From Halobacteriovorax sp. HLS (GTDB lineage Bacteria > Bdellovibrionota > Bacteriovoracia > Bacteriovoracales > Bacteriovoracaceae), in contig NZ_QOCL01000009.1 in the NCBI RefSeq assembly GCF_004006665.1, forward strand, positions 186,001 to 250,000: DNA of 64,000 nt, written 5' to 3'. The notes below the pieces were generated by a model. That model did not search any database, had not been told where the DNA came from, and saw only the letters and a list, made by a program, of their open reading frames with translations. Numbering within the stretch: position 1 is the first letter of the stretch; every line of letters begins with the position of its first letter. Below, piece by piece: positions 35,281 to 44,297 of the stretch. The position numbers and the translations under genes are program-made.

Positions 35281-36268
35281 TGCTCTCTAAAACATCAAGG
35301 CCTTGCTGTTTAAGGTCTTGAATTGATCTATTTGCACTTAGTGAAATATCTCTTTGAGTTTCATGTGTAAGAGCATTAATACCAAATTCTCTTACAAGCA
35401 TAATTCTTGCCATTTTGTGATGACCATTGGAGAGTTGAAAATTACCATCCTGGAATCGATCAAATCTTCCTAATGTGTCTATGAAGGACTGCTGAGTATT
35501 AAAAAACTCTTCTCCTTTAAAACTTTTCTTTACTCTATAAATAAAGTCTTCGGTAAATGAGCCATGCATATCTAGAGCTATAATAGGTTTATGATCATTT
35601 AGAAAAATTCTGTTAAGGTGTGTATGAATCTGTCCTACTTCATCTTTAGATCTTGACGAAGATACGTCCCAGACTCTGTTGAGATCTCTTCCTCTTTTAT
35701 TATAGCGAACTCTATTTTCAGCTCCATCTGGATTGACCATTGGATAGAGAATTAACTGGAAAGAGTTATTTGCAGAAGAGTCACTAAGGAAGTTATTTAG
35801 AAAACCTTCAATGATCCAATTTGCAGTTCCTTCATCTCCATGATGACGACCAAACATAAGGATTGTTTTTTTCTTTTCTTCAATTTCTTTTGGGTAGATT
35901 GAGTAGAGACTTCTTCCTTGAATACTTTTTCCTACAATTTCGACAACGTAACCTAGTTGTTCTAAAATTTCTTTTTTCTCTTCGATATAAGTCTGTATTC
36001 TTTCATATCTATAATATTGAACATACCTATCGTCGTAGTCTTTCTTTATTTGCGGTTGATTTTTTTGAAGATGATAAATAGTGCTTGGACTTATAACTTT
36101 TATGTCCTTTAATTGTTGATAGGAACCATCACTTTGTTGATAATAAGTATTATCTAAGTCCATTGTTTGAAATGTTGAAAGTAGGTTCACTCCCGAAATT
36201 TTTGTTTCATGAACACAGACGGCATAGAGTGATTGAGTAATAAATAGGCATAGAAGAATTTTTTTCAT
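35264..36268 (-). CDS. secreted M14-family zinc carboxypeptidase
   Basis: The 334-residue protein has a signal peptide (MKKILLCLFITQSLYA). The M14 motifs are visible: RHHGDEGTANW (His and Glu zinc ligands), MVNPDGAENRVRYNKRGRDLNR (substrate-binding Asn and Arg), LDMHG (third zinc ligand) and a late LTHETQ whose Glu is the likely general base. The enzyme would trim peptides or peptidoglycan stems in the periplasm or outside; a role in digesting prey protein is plausible but inferred. A longer frame from 36304 exists, but the ATG at 36268 begins the signal peptide. Confidence 0.87.
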   Translation of the reverse strand: MKKILLCLFITQSLYAVCVHETKISGVNLLSTFQTMDLDNTYYQQSDGSYQQLKDIKVISPSTIYHLQKNQPQIKKDYDDRYVQYYRYERIQTYIEEKKEILEQLGYVVEIVGKSIQGRSLYSIYPKEIEEKKKTILMFGRHHGDEGTANWIIEGFLNNFLSDSSANNSFQLILYPMVNPDGAENRVRYNKRGRDLNRVWDVSSSRSKDEVGQIHTHLNRIFLNDHKPIIALDMHGSFTEDFIYRVKKSFKGEEFFNTQQSFIDTLGRFDRFQDGNFQLSNGHHKMARIMLVREFGINALTHETQRDISLSANRSIQDLKQQGLDVLESIKALY

Positions 36269-36336
36269 AGCTTCATTATCTATGAAGCTTTGAAAACTTA
36301 CCATTCATGTAAGGGTTTATAAGAAAAGAGGAAGGG

Positions 36337-36972
36337 ATGAAAGATTTAGTTTACTGGGAAAATGAAATAGTCAACTACCTCAGAGGTTTAGAGTTTAGTG
36401 ACTCTTCCCACGATTTAGCTCACTTTAAAAGAGTTTGGCATATGGCCAAGAGCTTTAGCGATGATGGTGCCGATCTTCTAGTTATTCTCGCTGCAAGTTA
36501 TTTTCACGACCTTGTAAGTTACCCTAAGAATCATCCTGACCGTGCCCTCAGCTCTAGACATGCTGCAGACAAAGCAGTTGAAATCTTAGAACAGATGAGT
36601 TTTCCAAAAGATAAACTTGGGGACGTCGCTCACGCAATTGAGGCCCATTCCTATAGTGCAAATATTCGACCTTTAACTCATGAGGCGATGGTCGTGCAAG
36701 ATGCTGATAGAATGGAGTCTCTTGGATGCATTGGTATCGCTAGGACATTCTATGTCTCGGGACTTATGAAGGGGAGTTTATTCAATTCGCAAGACCCTTT
36801 TGCGCAGAATAGAAGTCTTGATGATAAGAATTTTGCAGTTGATCACTTCTATACTAAACTACTAAAACTAGAAGAAACTATTTTAACATCAAAAGCAAGA
36901 GCGCTTGCAAAGAAGCGCTCAGATACTTTAAGACTATTTTTAAATCAACTGAAAGAAGAGCTTCTAGTCTAG
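36337..36972 (+). CDS. HD-domain metal-dependent phosphohydrolase (YedJ-like)
   Basis: The 211-residue protein has the HD motif sequence typical of YedJ: HDLAHFKRVW, then ASYFHDLVSYPKNHPDRA, then IEAHSYS, and the late VVQDADRMESLG. The His and Asp residues provide the metal-binding site. These are soluble phosphohydrolases, probably nucleotide-directed, with undefined physiological role. A GAGGAAGGG ribosome site precedes the ATG. The last 9 bases overlap the ABC-F gene on the other strand. Confidence 0.87.
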   Translation: MKDLVYWENEIVNYLRGLEFSDSSHDLAHFKRVWHMAKSFSDDGADLLVILAASYFHDLVSYPKNHPDRALSSRHAADKAVEILEQMSFPKDKLGDVAHAIEAHSYSANIRPLTHEAMVVQDADRMESLGCIGIARTFYVSGLMKGSLFNSQDPFAQNRSLDDKNFAVDHFYTKLLKLEETILTSKARALAKKRSDTLRLFLNQLKEELLV

Positions 36973-38547
36973 CCCTAGGTACTCGTCATATGAAATATAC
37001 TTATCATTTACAAGCTTCACGTCGATATCAATAATTCTATTGGCAACTGTTTGAATAAATTCGTGATCATGAGAAGTAAATAGTGCTGTTCCTGTGAACT
37101 TAACAAGTCCCTCATTTACAGCGGTAATACTTTCAAGATCGAGGTGATTAGTAGGTCCATCAAGAATCAGAACATTTGCTCCAGATAGCATCATCTTGGA
37201 GAGCATACATCTCACTTTCTCTCCACCTGAGAGAACATTTGTTTTCTTTAGGGCCTCTTCACCTGAAAAGAGCATTTTTCCTAAGAAACCGCGAACAAAA
37301 GACTCATCCTTGTTTTCAGAATATTGTCTTAACCAGTCTGTAATTGAGTATTTACCATCCATAAAGTATGAAGAGTTATCACTTGGAAAGTAGGCCTGAG
37401 TTGTAGTTACTCCCCATTCAAATGAACCTTGGTCGGCTTCAACTTCACCCATTAGAATTTGGAAAAGTGTCGTTTTTGCCACATCATTATCACCAAGGAA
37501 AATAACTTTATCACCTTTATTTAACGTGAACGAAATATTATCAAGAATTTTTTCTCCATCAATAGTCTTGCTAATACCGTCAACTCTAAGAAGTTCTTTA
37601 CCTGCTTCTCTCGTTGGTTGAAAGTGAATATATGGATACTTTCTTGATGAAATTGGAAGATCTCCAATTTTAATTTTATCAAGTTGTTTTTGTCTCGATG
37701 TTGCTTGTTTCGATTTAGAGGCGTTGGCAGAAAATCTTTGGATAAAGCCTTTTAACTCTGCAACTTTATCTTCGGCCTTTCTTCTTTGGTCACTTCTTAG
37801 CTGAATTGCAAGTTCAGAAGCTTGTCTCCAGAAGTCATAGTTTCCAGCGTAAACACTAATTTTTCCAAAATCAATATCAGCAATGTGAGTACACACTTTA
37901 TTTAAAAAGTGTCTATCGTGTGAAACAACAATAACTGTATTGCTAAAGTCTAGAAGAAAGTTCTCTAGCCATTGAATAGCTTTGATATCTAAGTGGTTGG
38001 TAGGCTCATCTAGTAATAAGACGTCAGGTTGTCCAAATAGAGATTGTGCTAAAAGTACCTTTACTTTTTCTGAACCAGTTAGGTCTTTCATGAACTTATC
38101 ATGCATGTCCGTTCCAATACCTAAACCTGCAAGTAGTTGTGCGGCCTCAGATTCGGCTTCCCAACCATTTAGTTCTGCAAACTCTGCTTCAAGCTCAGCT
38201 GCTTTTACACCATCTTCATCACTGAAGTCTTCCTTCATATAGATCGCGTCTTTCTCAGTCATTATCCCATAAAGCTTTTGATTACCCATCAGAACAGTTT
38301 TTAAAACTTGATGTTCATCAAACGCAAAGTGATCCTGCTTTAGTACAGAAAGTCTCTCTCCAGGGCCCATATCAATAGTCCCCGTTTGGGCCTCAATATC
38401 TCCTGAAAGAATTTTGATAAAAGTTGATTTACCCGCCCCATTTGCTCCGATTAAACCATAGCAATTTCCTGGGACAAATTTAATATTTACTTCATCAAAA
38501 AGTTTTCTGCCACCAAAGGCCAAACTTATATTGTTAGCACTGATCAT
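36964..38547 (-). CDS. ABC-F family ribosome-associated ATPase, YbiT-like, with degenerate second domain
   Basis: The 527-residue protein has two ABC ATPase domains joined by a charged linker, with no membrane segments, and its size matches YbiT. Domain 1 has Walker A GANGAGKS (34-41), signature LTGSEK and Walker B LLLDEPTNHLD. In domain 2 the Walker A is GDNDVAKTT, with Ala at the last Gly, and the Walker B reads LILDGPTNHLD, with Gly at the catalytic Glu; the signature LSGGEK is intact. ABC-F proteins act on ribosomes. AAGGA lies 8 bases before the ATG. The 3' end overlaps the convergent HD gene. The domain-2 changes may leave this domain unable to hydrolyse ATP. Confidence 0.9.
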   Translation of the reverse strand: MISANNISLAFGGRKLFDEVNIKFVPGNCYGLIGANGAGKSTFIKILSGDIEAQTGTIDMGPGERLSVLKQDHFAFDEHQVLKTVLMGNQKLYGIMTEKDAIYMKEDFSDEDGVKAAELEAEFAELNGWEAESEAAQLLAGLGIGTDMHDKFMKDLTGSEKVKVLLAQSLFGQPDVLLLDEPTNHLDIKAIQWLENFLLDFSNTVIVVSHDRHFLNKVCTHIADIDFGKISVYAGNYDFWRQASELAIQLRSDQRRKAEDKVAELKGFIQRFSANASKSKQATSRQKQLDKIKIGDLPISSRKYPYIHFQPTREAGKELLRVDGISKTIDGEKILDNISFTLNKGDKVIFLGDNDVAKTTLFQILMGEVEADQGSFEWGVTTTQAYFPSDNSSYFMDGKYSITDWLRQYSENKDESFVRGFLGKMLFSGEEALKKTNVLSGGEKVRCMLSKMMLSGANVLILDGPTNHLDLESITAVNEGLVKFTGTALFTSHDHEFIQTVANRIIDIDVKLVNDKYISYDEYLGLD

Positions 38548-38662
38548 TGAGTAATCCTTGTATCTTAATTTTTGATTGTTTTATCAAAAAATAAGCGTTT
38601 AGTCACACTTTCGGCACGACAAAATCCTCACAAAATAGATTTAATTTGATAGAATAATCTCT

Positions 38663-39346
38663 ATGTTATTTAAGTTAGTTATCTTATTGTCTTTGAGTTA
38701 TCAGTGTCTAGGTGCTGATAAAGTGCGTATCGCCTATGCTCAAGTTATAGCTACTCTAGCACCGCAATATATAACTACTGTAGATAATATCTATCGAAAT
38801 ATAGGTCTAGAAGTAGAGAAGACTATTCTTCCATCGGCCAGAGGAATTAAGTATTTTGAGGATCGCTCTGTGGATGCACTCGGTGTGAGAATAAGAGGAT
38901 ATGAATTACTTAATCCTGATGCCGTTAGAATCGATGTAAATGTCCTAAATACACTAGAAACAAGAATATGGATTTTAAAGAAGAATCAGGAATCTTTCTC
39001 AAAACTTAAAAGTATAGATATTGTCGCAGTGAGAGGAGATATAGCACCAATCGTATTTGAAAAAAAACATAATATAAAAATAGATAACTTTGCTTCAACC
39101 ATTGGTAACGCTTTAGAAATGCTCAAAAGGGAAAGAGTCAAAGGCATCCTCGTCTCAAAAGAAGTTTTGGCGTATTATCCTATTAAGAATGAACTAGTTC
39201 CTTATGGTGAACTTGTTGACATTCACTCCCTTCATCACTTTATTCATAAATCTAAAATTCACTTAAAAGAAAAACTTGAAGCTGAATTCCTAAGAGCGAA
39301 GGAGAAAGGGTTATTCGACTTTACTCCTAGAGCTTTAAAGAAATAG
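38663..39346 (+). CDS. periplasmic substrate-binding protein, amino-acid ABC-transporter type
   Basis: The 227-residue protein has a short signal peptide (MLFKLVILLSLSYQCLGA) and a two-lobed solute-binding fold of the SBP_bac_3 type: an early IAYAQV strand, LEVEKTILPSARGIKYFEDRSVDALG and a second lobe with VAVRGDIA and ILVSKEVLAYYP. There is no permease or ATPase gene next to it, so it is an orphan binding protein or a sensor input. Ligand unknown. It is convergent with xth and overlaps it by 20 bases. Confidence 0.75.
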   Translation: MLFKLVILLSLSYQCLGADKVRIAYAQVIATLAPQYITTVDNIYRNIGLEVEKTILPSARGIKYFEDRSVDALGVRIRGYELLNPDAVRIDVNVLNTLETRIWILKKNQESFSKLKSIDIVAVRGDIAPIVFEKKHNIKIDNFASTIGNALEMLKRERVKGILVSKEVLAYYPIKNELVPYGELVDIHSLHHFIHKSKIHLKEKLEAEFLRAKEKGLFDFTPRALKK

Positions 39347-40094
39347 GGCAGTGATCACTTCCTAGCACATCAGTATGATGTTTGCAGGACTTAATCTTTT
39401 TAACAAGATCATCTGTTGTCCAAAAGTAGTCTATTCTCCATCCAATATTTCTTTCTCTACAGTCTCCTCGATAGGTCCACCATGTATAGTGACCGTTTTC
39501 TTGTGGAGTAAAGTGTCGGAAAATATCAGTGAAGCCTTGTTCTTGAAACTCATCCATCCACTCTCTTTCAATTTCTAAGAAGCCTGTTGATTTCTTATTC
39601 GTTTTAGGATTGGCCAGGTCTATTGGATGGTGAGCAGTATTATAGTCTCCTGTGATAATCACAGGCTTCTTCTTTTTCTTTTTTAATTCTAAGGCCCTCT
39701 TTGCAATGGCCCTAGAGTAGTTGAGCTTATAAGGAACTCTTGCATGATCTCTTTGTCCATTTGGAAAGTAGCAATTAAAGAGAATAAAATCATCAAACTC
39801 AGTAATGAGAGTTCTAGCTTCATCATCAAACTCTTCAATTCCTAGACCAATAGTATGCTTATGGTTAATTCCTTTTTTTACCCAAGTTGCTACACCTGAG
39901 TAACCTTTTTTCTTTGCAGAAACATATTGAGCATCATGATTTTTAGGATTAACGAGCTGATCACTTAACTGCTCAACCATTGCCTTTGTTTCTTGAAAAC
40001 AGAGAATATCACCACGTGCTTTAAGGTACCAATCATATAGGCCTTTTTTCTCGCAGGCCCTGATTCCAGCAACGTTCCATGAATAAATCTGCAT
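39327..40094 (-). CDS. xth: exodeoxyribonuclease III / AP endonuclease
   Basis: The 255-residue protein starts MQIYSWNVAGIRACEKKG and shows the exonuclease III motifs: CFQETKA (metal-binding Glu), GDYNTAHHPIDLANP (catalytic Asp and Asn) and GSDHCPISL (Asp-His). Length and spacing match ExoIII, which cleaves at abasic sites and removes 3' blocks in base excision repair. AAAAGGA lies before the ATG. It is transcribed alone and converges with the solute-binding protein gene. Confidence 0.93.
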   Translation of the reverse strand: MQIYSWNVAGIRACEKKGLYDWYLKARGDILCFQETKAMVEQLSDQLVNPKNHDAQYVSAKKKGYSGVATWVKKGINHKHTIGLGIEEFDDEARTLITEFDDFILFNCYFPNGQRDHARVPYKLNYSRAIAKRALELKKKKKKPVIITGDYNTAHHPIDLANPKTNKKSTGFLEIEREWMDEFQEQGFTDIFRHFTPQENGHYTWWTYRGDCRERNIGWRIDYFWTTDDLVKKIKSCKHHTDVLGSDHCPISLKL

Positions 40095-40320
40095 ATATAA
40101 ATCCTTTTATCTAAAAAATAGTGGTTGATAATATGTCACTTTTTTTATCTTCTGGCATTAGAAAATATATATGACTGCTACGATAGTCACTATAGGTTAT
40201 AGAGGTGGCAATAATTTGGGTCTAGTTTTAGCCATTTCGCATATTACAACGATATCCTAAGTTGTTCAAATTACTTACTTTTAGGGGACGGGTAGCTAAA
40301 GAAACATATCTTGGAGCATA

Positions 40321-41334
40321 ATGCAATCTATGGAAAATCAACAAAATAAGATACTTGTTATCGGTAAGAACTACGAAAGCTACAGCTATAAGCTAACTAG
40401 TGCCATTGTCTCTAAACTACTTAATGGATTCTTTCTCTTTAAAAAGAGAAAGGGTGAGATCCTAGCTGGAGCTACCACATTCTTTGCTGTGTTAAGTTTA
40501 ATCCCATCACTATTATTATTTATATCAATTCTTGGATTTGTAACTGGTGATGTTGCTCAATCAAAGGCCATCGTTCTTGAAACGTTAAATTCTAATATTC
40601 CTCACCTTGCACCTTGGATTTTAAAGAGCATCTCCTCAATTGTAGAAGGTCAACTAAACTCTTCAACTTCTGCTAATCTGATGAATATAGCTTTTCTGGG
40701 CTATTCTCTTATTGGACTGGTTTCGGCCTTCATGTATGGCGTTCGAACTATTGGTAAAAAAGAAGCGAAGGGAGGGTTTATCATAGAGGATATAAAGTCT
40801 TTTTCGATTGGCTCAATTATGACGTTCTTTATGGGAGTTCTACTTATAATCTCTAATAAGACATTATTTAAAATGGTTTTTTTCTCAAAGGCGCAGAGTC
40901 TTCCGGAAGTGACTTCATTTCTATTTGATTATCAAGTTGTGCCTGTACTTCTTTCTCTTGGGTTCTTTACACTCTTTTATAGATTTTCAAACGGTAAGAA
41001 GATCTCGTACTCTAATTCTTTTTTAGGAGCAGTAGCATTTGTAGGGTGTTTCTTGGCCGGCAAATCTGGTTATTGGATTTATCTAAATTCTTCAAAGAGT
41101 GAATTGGCCCAGAACTATGGAAACTTCTATACTATTGTTATGGCGGCCGTTTGGATTTATTACTTAGTTTGTTCTTTCTTTTATGGAGCAAGTATTTCTA
41201 ATCTTGATGAGAAAGAACTCTATACAATTAAACCTGTCGTTGGAAAGCAATCAAAGAGCGATCTTCCTCCTGAACTTCCAAGTGTGGCCGTTAAAGAGAA
41301 CACGGCCACGGAATATTTTAAAAAGGTTTCTTAG
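40321..41334 (+). CDS. YihY/BrkB-family inner-membrane protein
   Basis: The 337-residue protein has six hydrophobic segments and the family N-terminal signature ILAGATTFFAVLSLIPSL followed by LLFISILG. A second characteristic patch is FYTIVMAAVWIYYL near the C-terminus. The family was wrongly called ribonuclease BN in the past; its actual function, possibly transport, is unknown. TTGGAGC lies 7-8 bases before the ATG, supporting this start. The 226-base gap upstream holds no recognised element. The stop overlaps the convergent phospholipase D gene by 4 bases. Confidence 0.88.
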   Translation: MQSMENQQNKILVIGKNYESYSYKLTSAIVSKLLNGFFLFKKRKGEILAGATTFFAVLSLIPSLLLFISILGFVTGDVAQSKAIVLETLNSNIPHLAPWILKSISSIVEGQLNSSTSANLMNIAFLGYSLIGLVSAFMYGVRTIGKKEAKGGFIIEDIKSFSIGSIMTFFMGVLLIISNKTLFKMVFFSKAQSLPEVTSFLFDYQVVPVLLSLGFFTLFYRFSNGKKISYSNSFLGAVAFVGCFLAGKSGYWIYLNSSKSELAQNYGNFYTIVMAAVWIYYLVCSFFYGASISNLDEKELYTIKPVVGKQSKSDLPPELPSVAVKENTATEYFKKVS

Positions 41335-42863
41335 AGTAAATCTTTTAAAAGAATTGAAGGAATGGCAATTGCATTCATAATGAACTTACTCATTCCTGTT
41401 GGATTTCCATAGACATCTGTTCTAATATCTTTAGAGTCAACGGACTCATGGTCACCAATAATTTTATATCCGGCTCGAGACCTTTCGTGAATACTTTCTC
41501 GTACTTCTGCAGTTAATTCTGGATTACCTTTACAAAAAAGGGCCATCTCAGAGTTATAAAAATTAGATCTATTATCTACATTATAAGTACCAATCATAAC
41601 TTCGTTATTATCATAGATTTGTGTCTTAGAATGAGTTCCCCATTTTGCTTTCTTTACACCTTCTGAAATTGTTGGGTGTTTCGGAAACCATGTTCCGTTA
41701 TGAATATATGGTACGACACCTTTTTCTTGCCACTTAAAAACATCTTTGTAAAAGTTTGCCGCCACATAGATCGCGTCTGTAGAGCCAAGACTATTAGTGT
41801 AGATTTCAATATCTACATTCTTATCGATAAGAGTATTCATAAGACTCTTTGTGTGACCATTATGAATAAAGTAAGGTGAAGAAACGATTATTTCAGAGGT
41901 TACATTTTCAATTTTTTGAGCGAAAACTTTTCTTAGTACTCTGAATTTATCAGTAAAATCACTTTCAATTCGTTTAGAGAATCTGGCCCCTGGAACATCT
42001 GCAGCATAAGTTGTTTGAGGGCAATTATACATTTTCTTTGAGTCAAGAATTGGTCTAGCTATTTCTTCGACCTTTTCTAGTAGATCTCTGTCTGCTTGGG
42101 TTTGAGTCAAAAATGCCTTTGCATTCTTCTGAGCACTTATAAAGTTTTTCATTCTTTGTTCGAATTGTCTCTTAAGTGCTCTTCTTCTTTCTGGTCTAAA
42201 TCCTGCTGACATTTTTCTAGGAATTTCTGGCGTTTTAGGATTTTCAGTTACTTTATGTTTAAAGTATTCGTCAAATGATTCTCTCATTGCTTTTACAATA
42301 GTCCCTTTTACATATAGGTCTCTATCGAGAAAGTTGAAGTGTTCTGAAAGATCAAAGTAATCATCTCCAATATTTCTTCCTCCTGTTATCGCTTCAATAT
42401 CATCAATAACAAATAGTTTTCTATGTGATCTAAATTGAGCTGTTGATAACTGTAGGGCAGAAGCATCGTTATAAAATCTTAGATCGACACCGACTTCTCT
42501 AAGTTCTTTTGCAATATGTGCATCAAGAGCGAAAACAGGAAGAGATTTATCAACCAACATTCTGACTTTTACACCTCTTTTTGCGGCCTCTACAAGTGCT
42601 TGTGTTAAAACTCTTCCGGCCCTATCTTGATTATAAATAAAATATTCAACTTCTATACTTTTCTTCGCTCTTTTGATCATATCTAAACGAAGTAGAAGAG
42701 AGGCGATCCCACTATTTGAAACCATCATTTCATTGCTCACACTATTTTGCATAGATGCCACTTGCTCTTGGTAGAAAGGGTATTTGAGAGCAGAGTTTTC
42801 GTCTGCTGAACTCAATGGTCCTGTGAGCATTAATAGAGAGAGTGCGATGGTCTGCAATTTCAT
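41331..42863 (-). CDS. secreted phospholipase D-like protein
   Basis: The 510-residue protein has a signal peptide (MKLQTIALSLLMLTGPLSSA) and two HKD motifs, HRKLFVID and HSKTQIYD, each followed by the usual Gly-Asn segments (GGRNIGDDYF and GTYNVDNRS). Between them lies an insertion rich in Arg and Lys. The plan is that of cardiolipin synthases and secreted phospholipase D. With no transmembrane helices after the signal, a periplasmic or secreted enzyme is likely. In a predator it could attack prey phospholipid, which is inference. AAAAGGA lies 7 bases before the ATG. Confidence 0.88.
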   Translation of the reverse strand: MKLQTIALSLLMLTGPLSSADENSALKYPFYQEQVASMQNSVSNEMMVSNSGIASLLLRLDMIKRAKKSIEVEYFIYNQDRAGRVLTQALVEAAKRGVKVRMLVDKSLPVFALDAHIAKELREVGVDLRFYNDASALQLSTAQFRSHRKLFVIDDIEAITGGRNIGDDYFDLSEHFNFLDRDLYVKGTIVKAMRESFDEYFKHKVTENPKTPEIPRKMSAGFRPERRRALKRQFEQRMKNFISAQKNAKAFLTQTQADRDLLEKVEEIARPILDSKKMYNCPQTTYAADVPGARFSKRIESDFTDKFRVLRKVFAQKIENVTSEIIVSSPYFIHNGHTKSLMNTLIDKNVDIEIYTNSLGSTDAIYVAANFYKDVFKWQEKGVVPYIHNGTWFPKHPTISEGVKKAKWGTHSKTQIYDNNEVMIGTYNVDNRSNFYNSEMALFCKGNPELTAEVRESIHERSRAGYKIIGDHESVDSKDIRTDVYGNPTGMSKFIMNAIAIPSILLKDLL

Positions 42864-42942
42864 AAGAGTTCCTTTTAAATAAATTTCTCTTATTTTATGT
42901 TGGTTTCGTCCCTAGATGGGCTGAGTGAGTAGGATTTTCAGG

Positions 42943-42965
42943 GGGTGTTATAAACCTAGACACCC
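42943..42965 (-). other. hairpin downstream of the threonine ammonia-lyase gene
   Basis: Arms GGGTGT (42943-42948) and ACACCC (42960-42965) flank an 11-base loop, 30 bases after the stop at 42995. No T-run follows, so a simple intrinsic terminator is doubtful. Confidence 0.3.
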
Positions 42966-42994
42966 TCGGGGAGATGCCTAAGTGCTTAACTTTA

Positions 42995-44203
42995 TTAGGT
43001 TTTTTTGACTGTTAGACCATGCTCTTTAATAGCTTTGGTAATTTCTTTAATATGATTATGTCCCTTTGTCTCTAAAGTGAAATGAACTGCTGTCTCTCCC
43101 AAGTGAGTATTGGAGAAGGTTCTATTATGATAAATATCGACAATATTTGCACCAAACTTTGCAACAATTGAAGATATATCAGAAATAATACCAGGAGAGT
43201 CTGGAACTATTATTTTTAGAGTGACTAGTCTTCCATCTTCGGAAAGACCTCTTTCTAGAACTTTTGATAGAAAGTTAATATCGATATTTCCACCAGAGAC
43301 GACAACGCCAACTTTCTTACCTGTAATATCACTAATCTTTCCATGGGCCACTGCTGAAAATGCAGCGGCTCCTGCACCTTCAACAAGAACTTTTTCAATT
43401 TCTAAGAGTTTCATTATTGAGTGTGCCATCTCTACCTCAGAGACAGTCACAATTTCATCTACAAGTTGTGAAACAATATTGAATGTATTTTCTTGTACTG
43501 TCGTTACTGCAATACCATCAGCGATTGTTTTACACTTTTCGATCTGAACTATCTTCTTTTGCTCTACGCTGGTTTTCATTGCCGCCATTTGTTCGGCCTC
43601 TACACCAATGATTCTAATCTTTGGATTTAACTTCTTTAATGCAATGGCAATACCCGAGATGAGACCACCTCCGCCGATTGGTACGACAAGAACATCTAGG
43701 TTAGGATGATCTTCATGAATCTCTAGGCCAATAGTTCCCTGACCCGCGATTATGTGATCGTCATTAAAAGGGTGAATAAATGTAAGCTTCTTCTTCTTTT
43801 GTATTTCGAGGGCCTTCTCGTAAGCATCATCATAGAAGAGACCGTGAAGAATGACATTTGCTCCGAATTTCTTGGTTCCTTGTATTTTAGATAGTGGAGT
43901 TGTTTCGGGCATAACTATAGTTGCTTTTATGCCTAACTTCTTGGCCGCGAGTGCCACTCCTTGAGCGTGGTTTCCTGCCGAAGATGCAATTACCCCTCGT
44001 AACTTTTCTTCATCACTAAGTTGAGAAAGTCTATTAAGTGCGCCTCTCACTTTATAAGCGCCAGTTAGTTGTAGATTCTCTAGCTTTAAGAAAACTTTGC
44101 AATCTACTATAGTACTAAGAGTACTAGAATAGGTGCATGGCGTTCTTATTATCTCGTCTTTGATTCTATCGTGGGCTGATTGTATATCTTCAAATTGAAC
44201 CAT
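42995..44203 (-). CDS. ilvA: threonine ammonia-lyase with C-terminal ACT domain
   Basis: The 402-residue protein has the PLP-dependent fold type II signature: the PLP-binding Lys in TGAYKVRGA, SSAGNHAQG binding the cofactor phosphate area, and the glycine-rich loop PIGGGGLISG. Residues about 325-402 form an ACT domain (LVTLKIIVPDSPGIISDISS). The enzyme deaminates threonine to 2-oxobutanoate. One ACT-like domain of about 75 residues and a total of about 400 residues match the shorter bacterial group, between biosynthetic IlvA and catabolic TdcB, so feedback by an amino acid is likely but its identity is uncertain. GAGGA precedes the ATG. Confidence 0.9.
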   Translation of the reverse strand: MVQFEDIQSAHDRIKDEIIRTPCTYSSTLSTIVDCKVFLKLENLQLTGAYKVRGALNRLSQLSDEEKLRGVIASSAGNHAQGVALAAKKLGIKATIVMPETTPLSKIQGTKKFGANVILHGLFYDDAYEKALEIQKKKKLTFIHPFNDDHIIAGQGTIGLEIHEDHPNLDVLVVPIGGGGLISGIAIALKKLNPKIRIIGVEAEQMAAMKTSVEQKKIVQIEKCKTIADGIAVTTVQENTFNIVSQLVDEIVTVSEVEMAHSIMKLLEIEKVLVEGAGAAAFSAVAHGKISDITGKKVGVVVSGGNIDINFLSKVLERGLSEDGRLVTLKIIVPDSPGIISDISSIVAKFGANIVDIYHNRTFSNTHLGETAVHFTLETKGHNHIKEITKAIKEHGLTVKKT

Positions 44204-44297
44204 AATTTCCTCTTCGTTTTACAATATTCTAGTCCAGATTTCTTTACCGGCAAAGTGTTACGCGTTATTCTAGTGCATATTTAAAAAAGGATAAATA

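Noticed and set aside
40095-40320. Possible riboswitch in the 226-base gap before the YihY/BrkB gene
   Set aside because: A GGGGACGGGTAGC patch and short inverted bits are present, but no known riboswitch core could be matched and no stable fold could be argued by eye.
43221-43547. 108-codon frame antisense to threonine ammonia-lyase
   Set aside because: It has no ribosome site and reads through the complement of conserved catalytic sequence, so it is a shadow frame.
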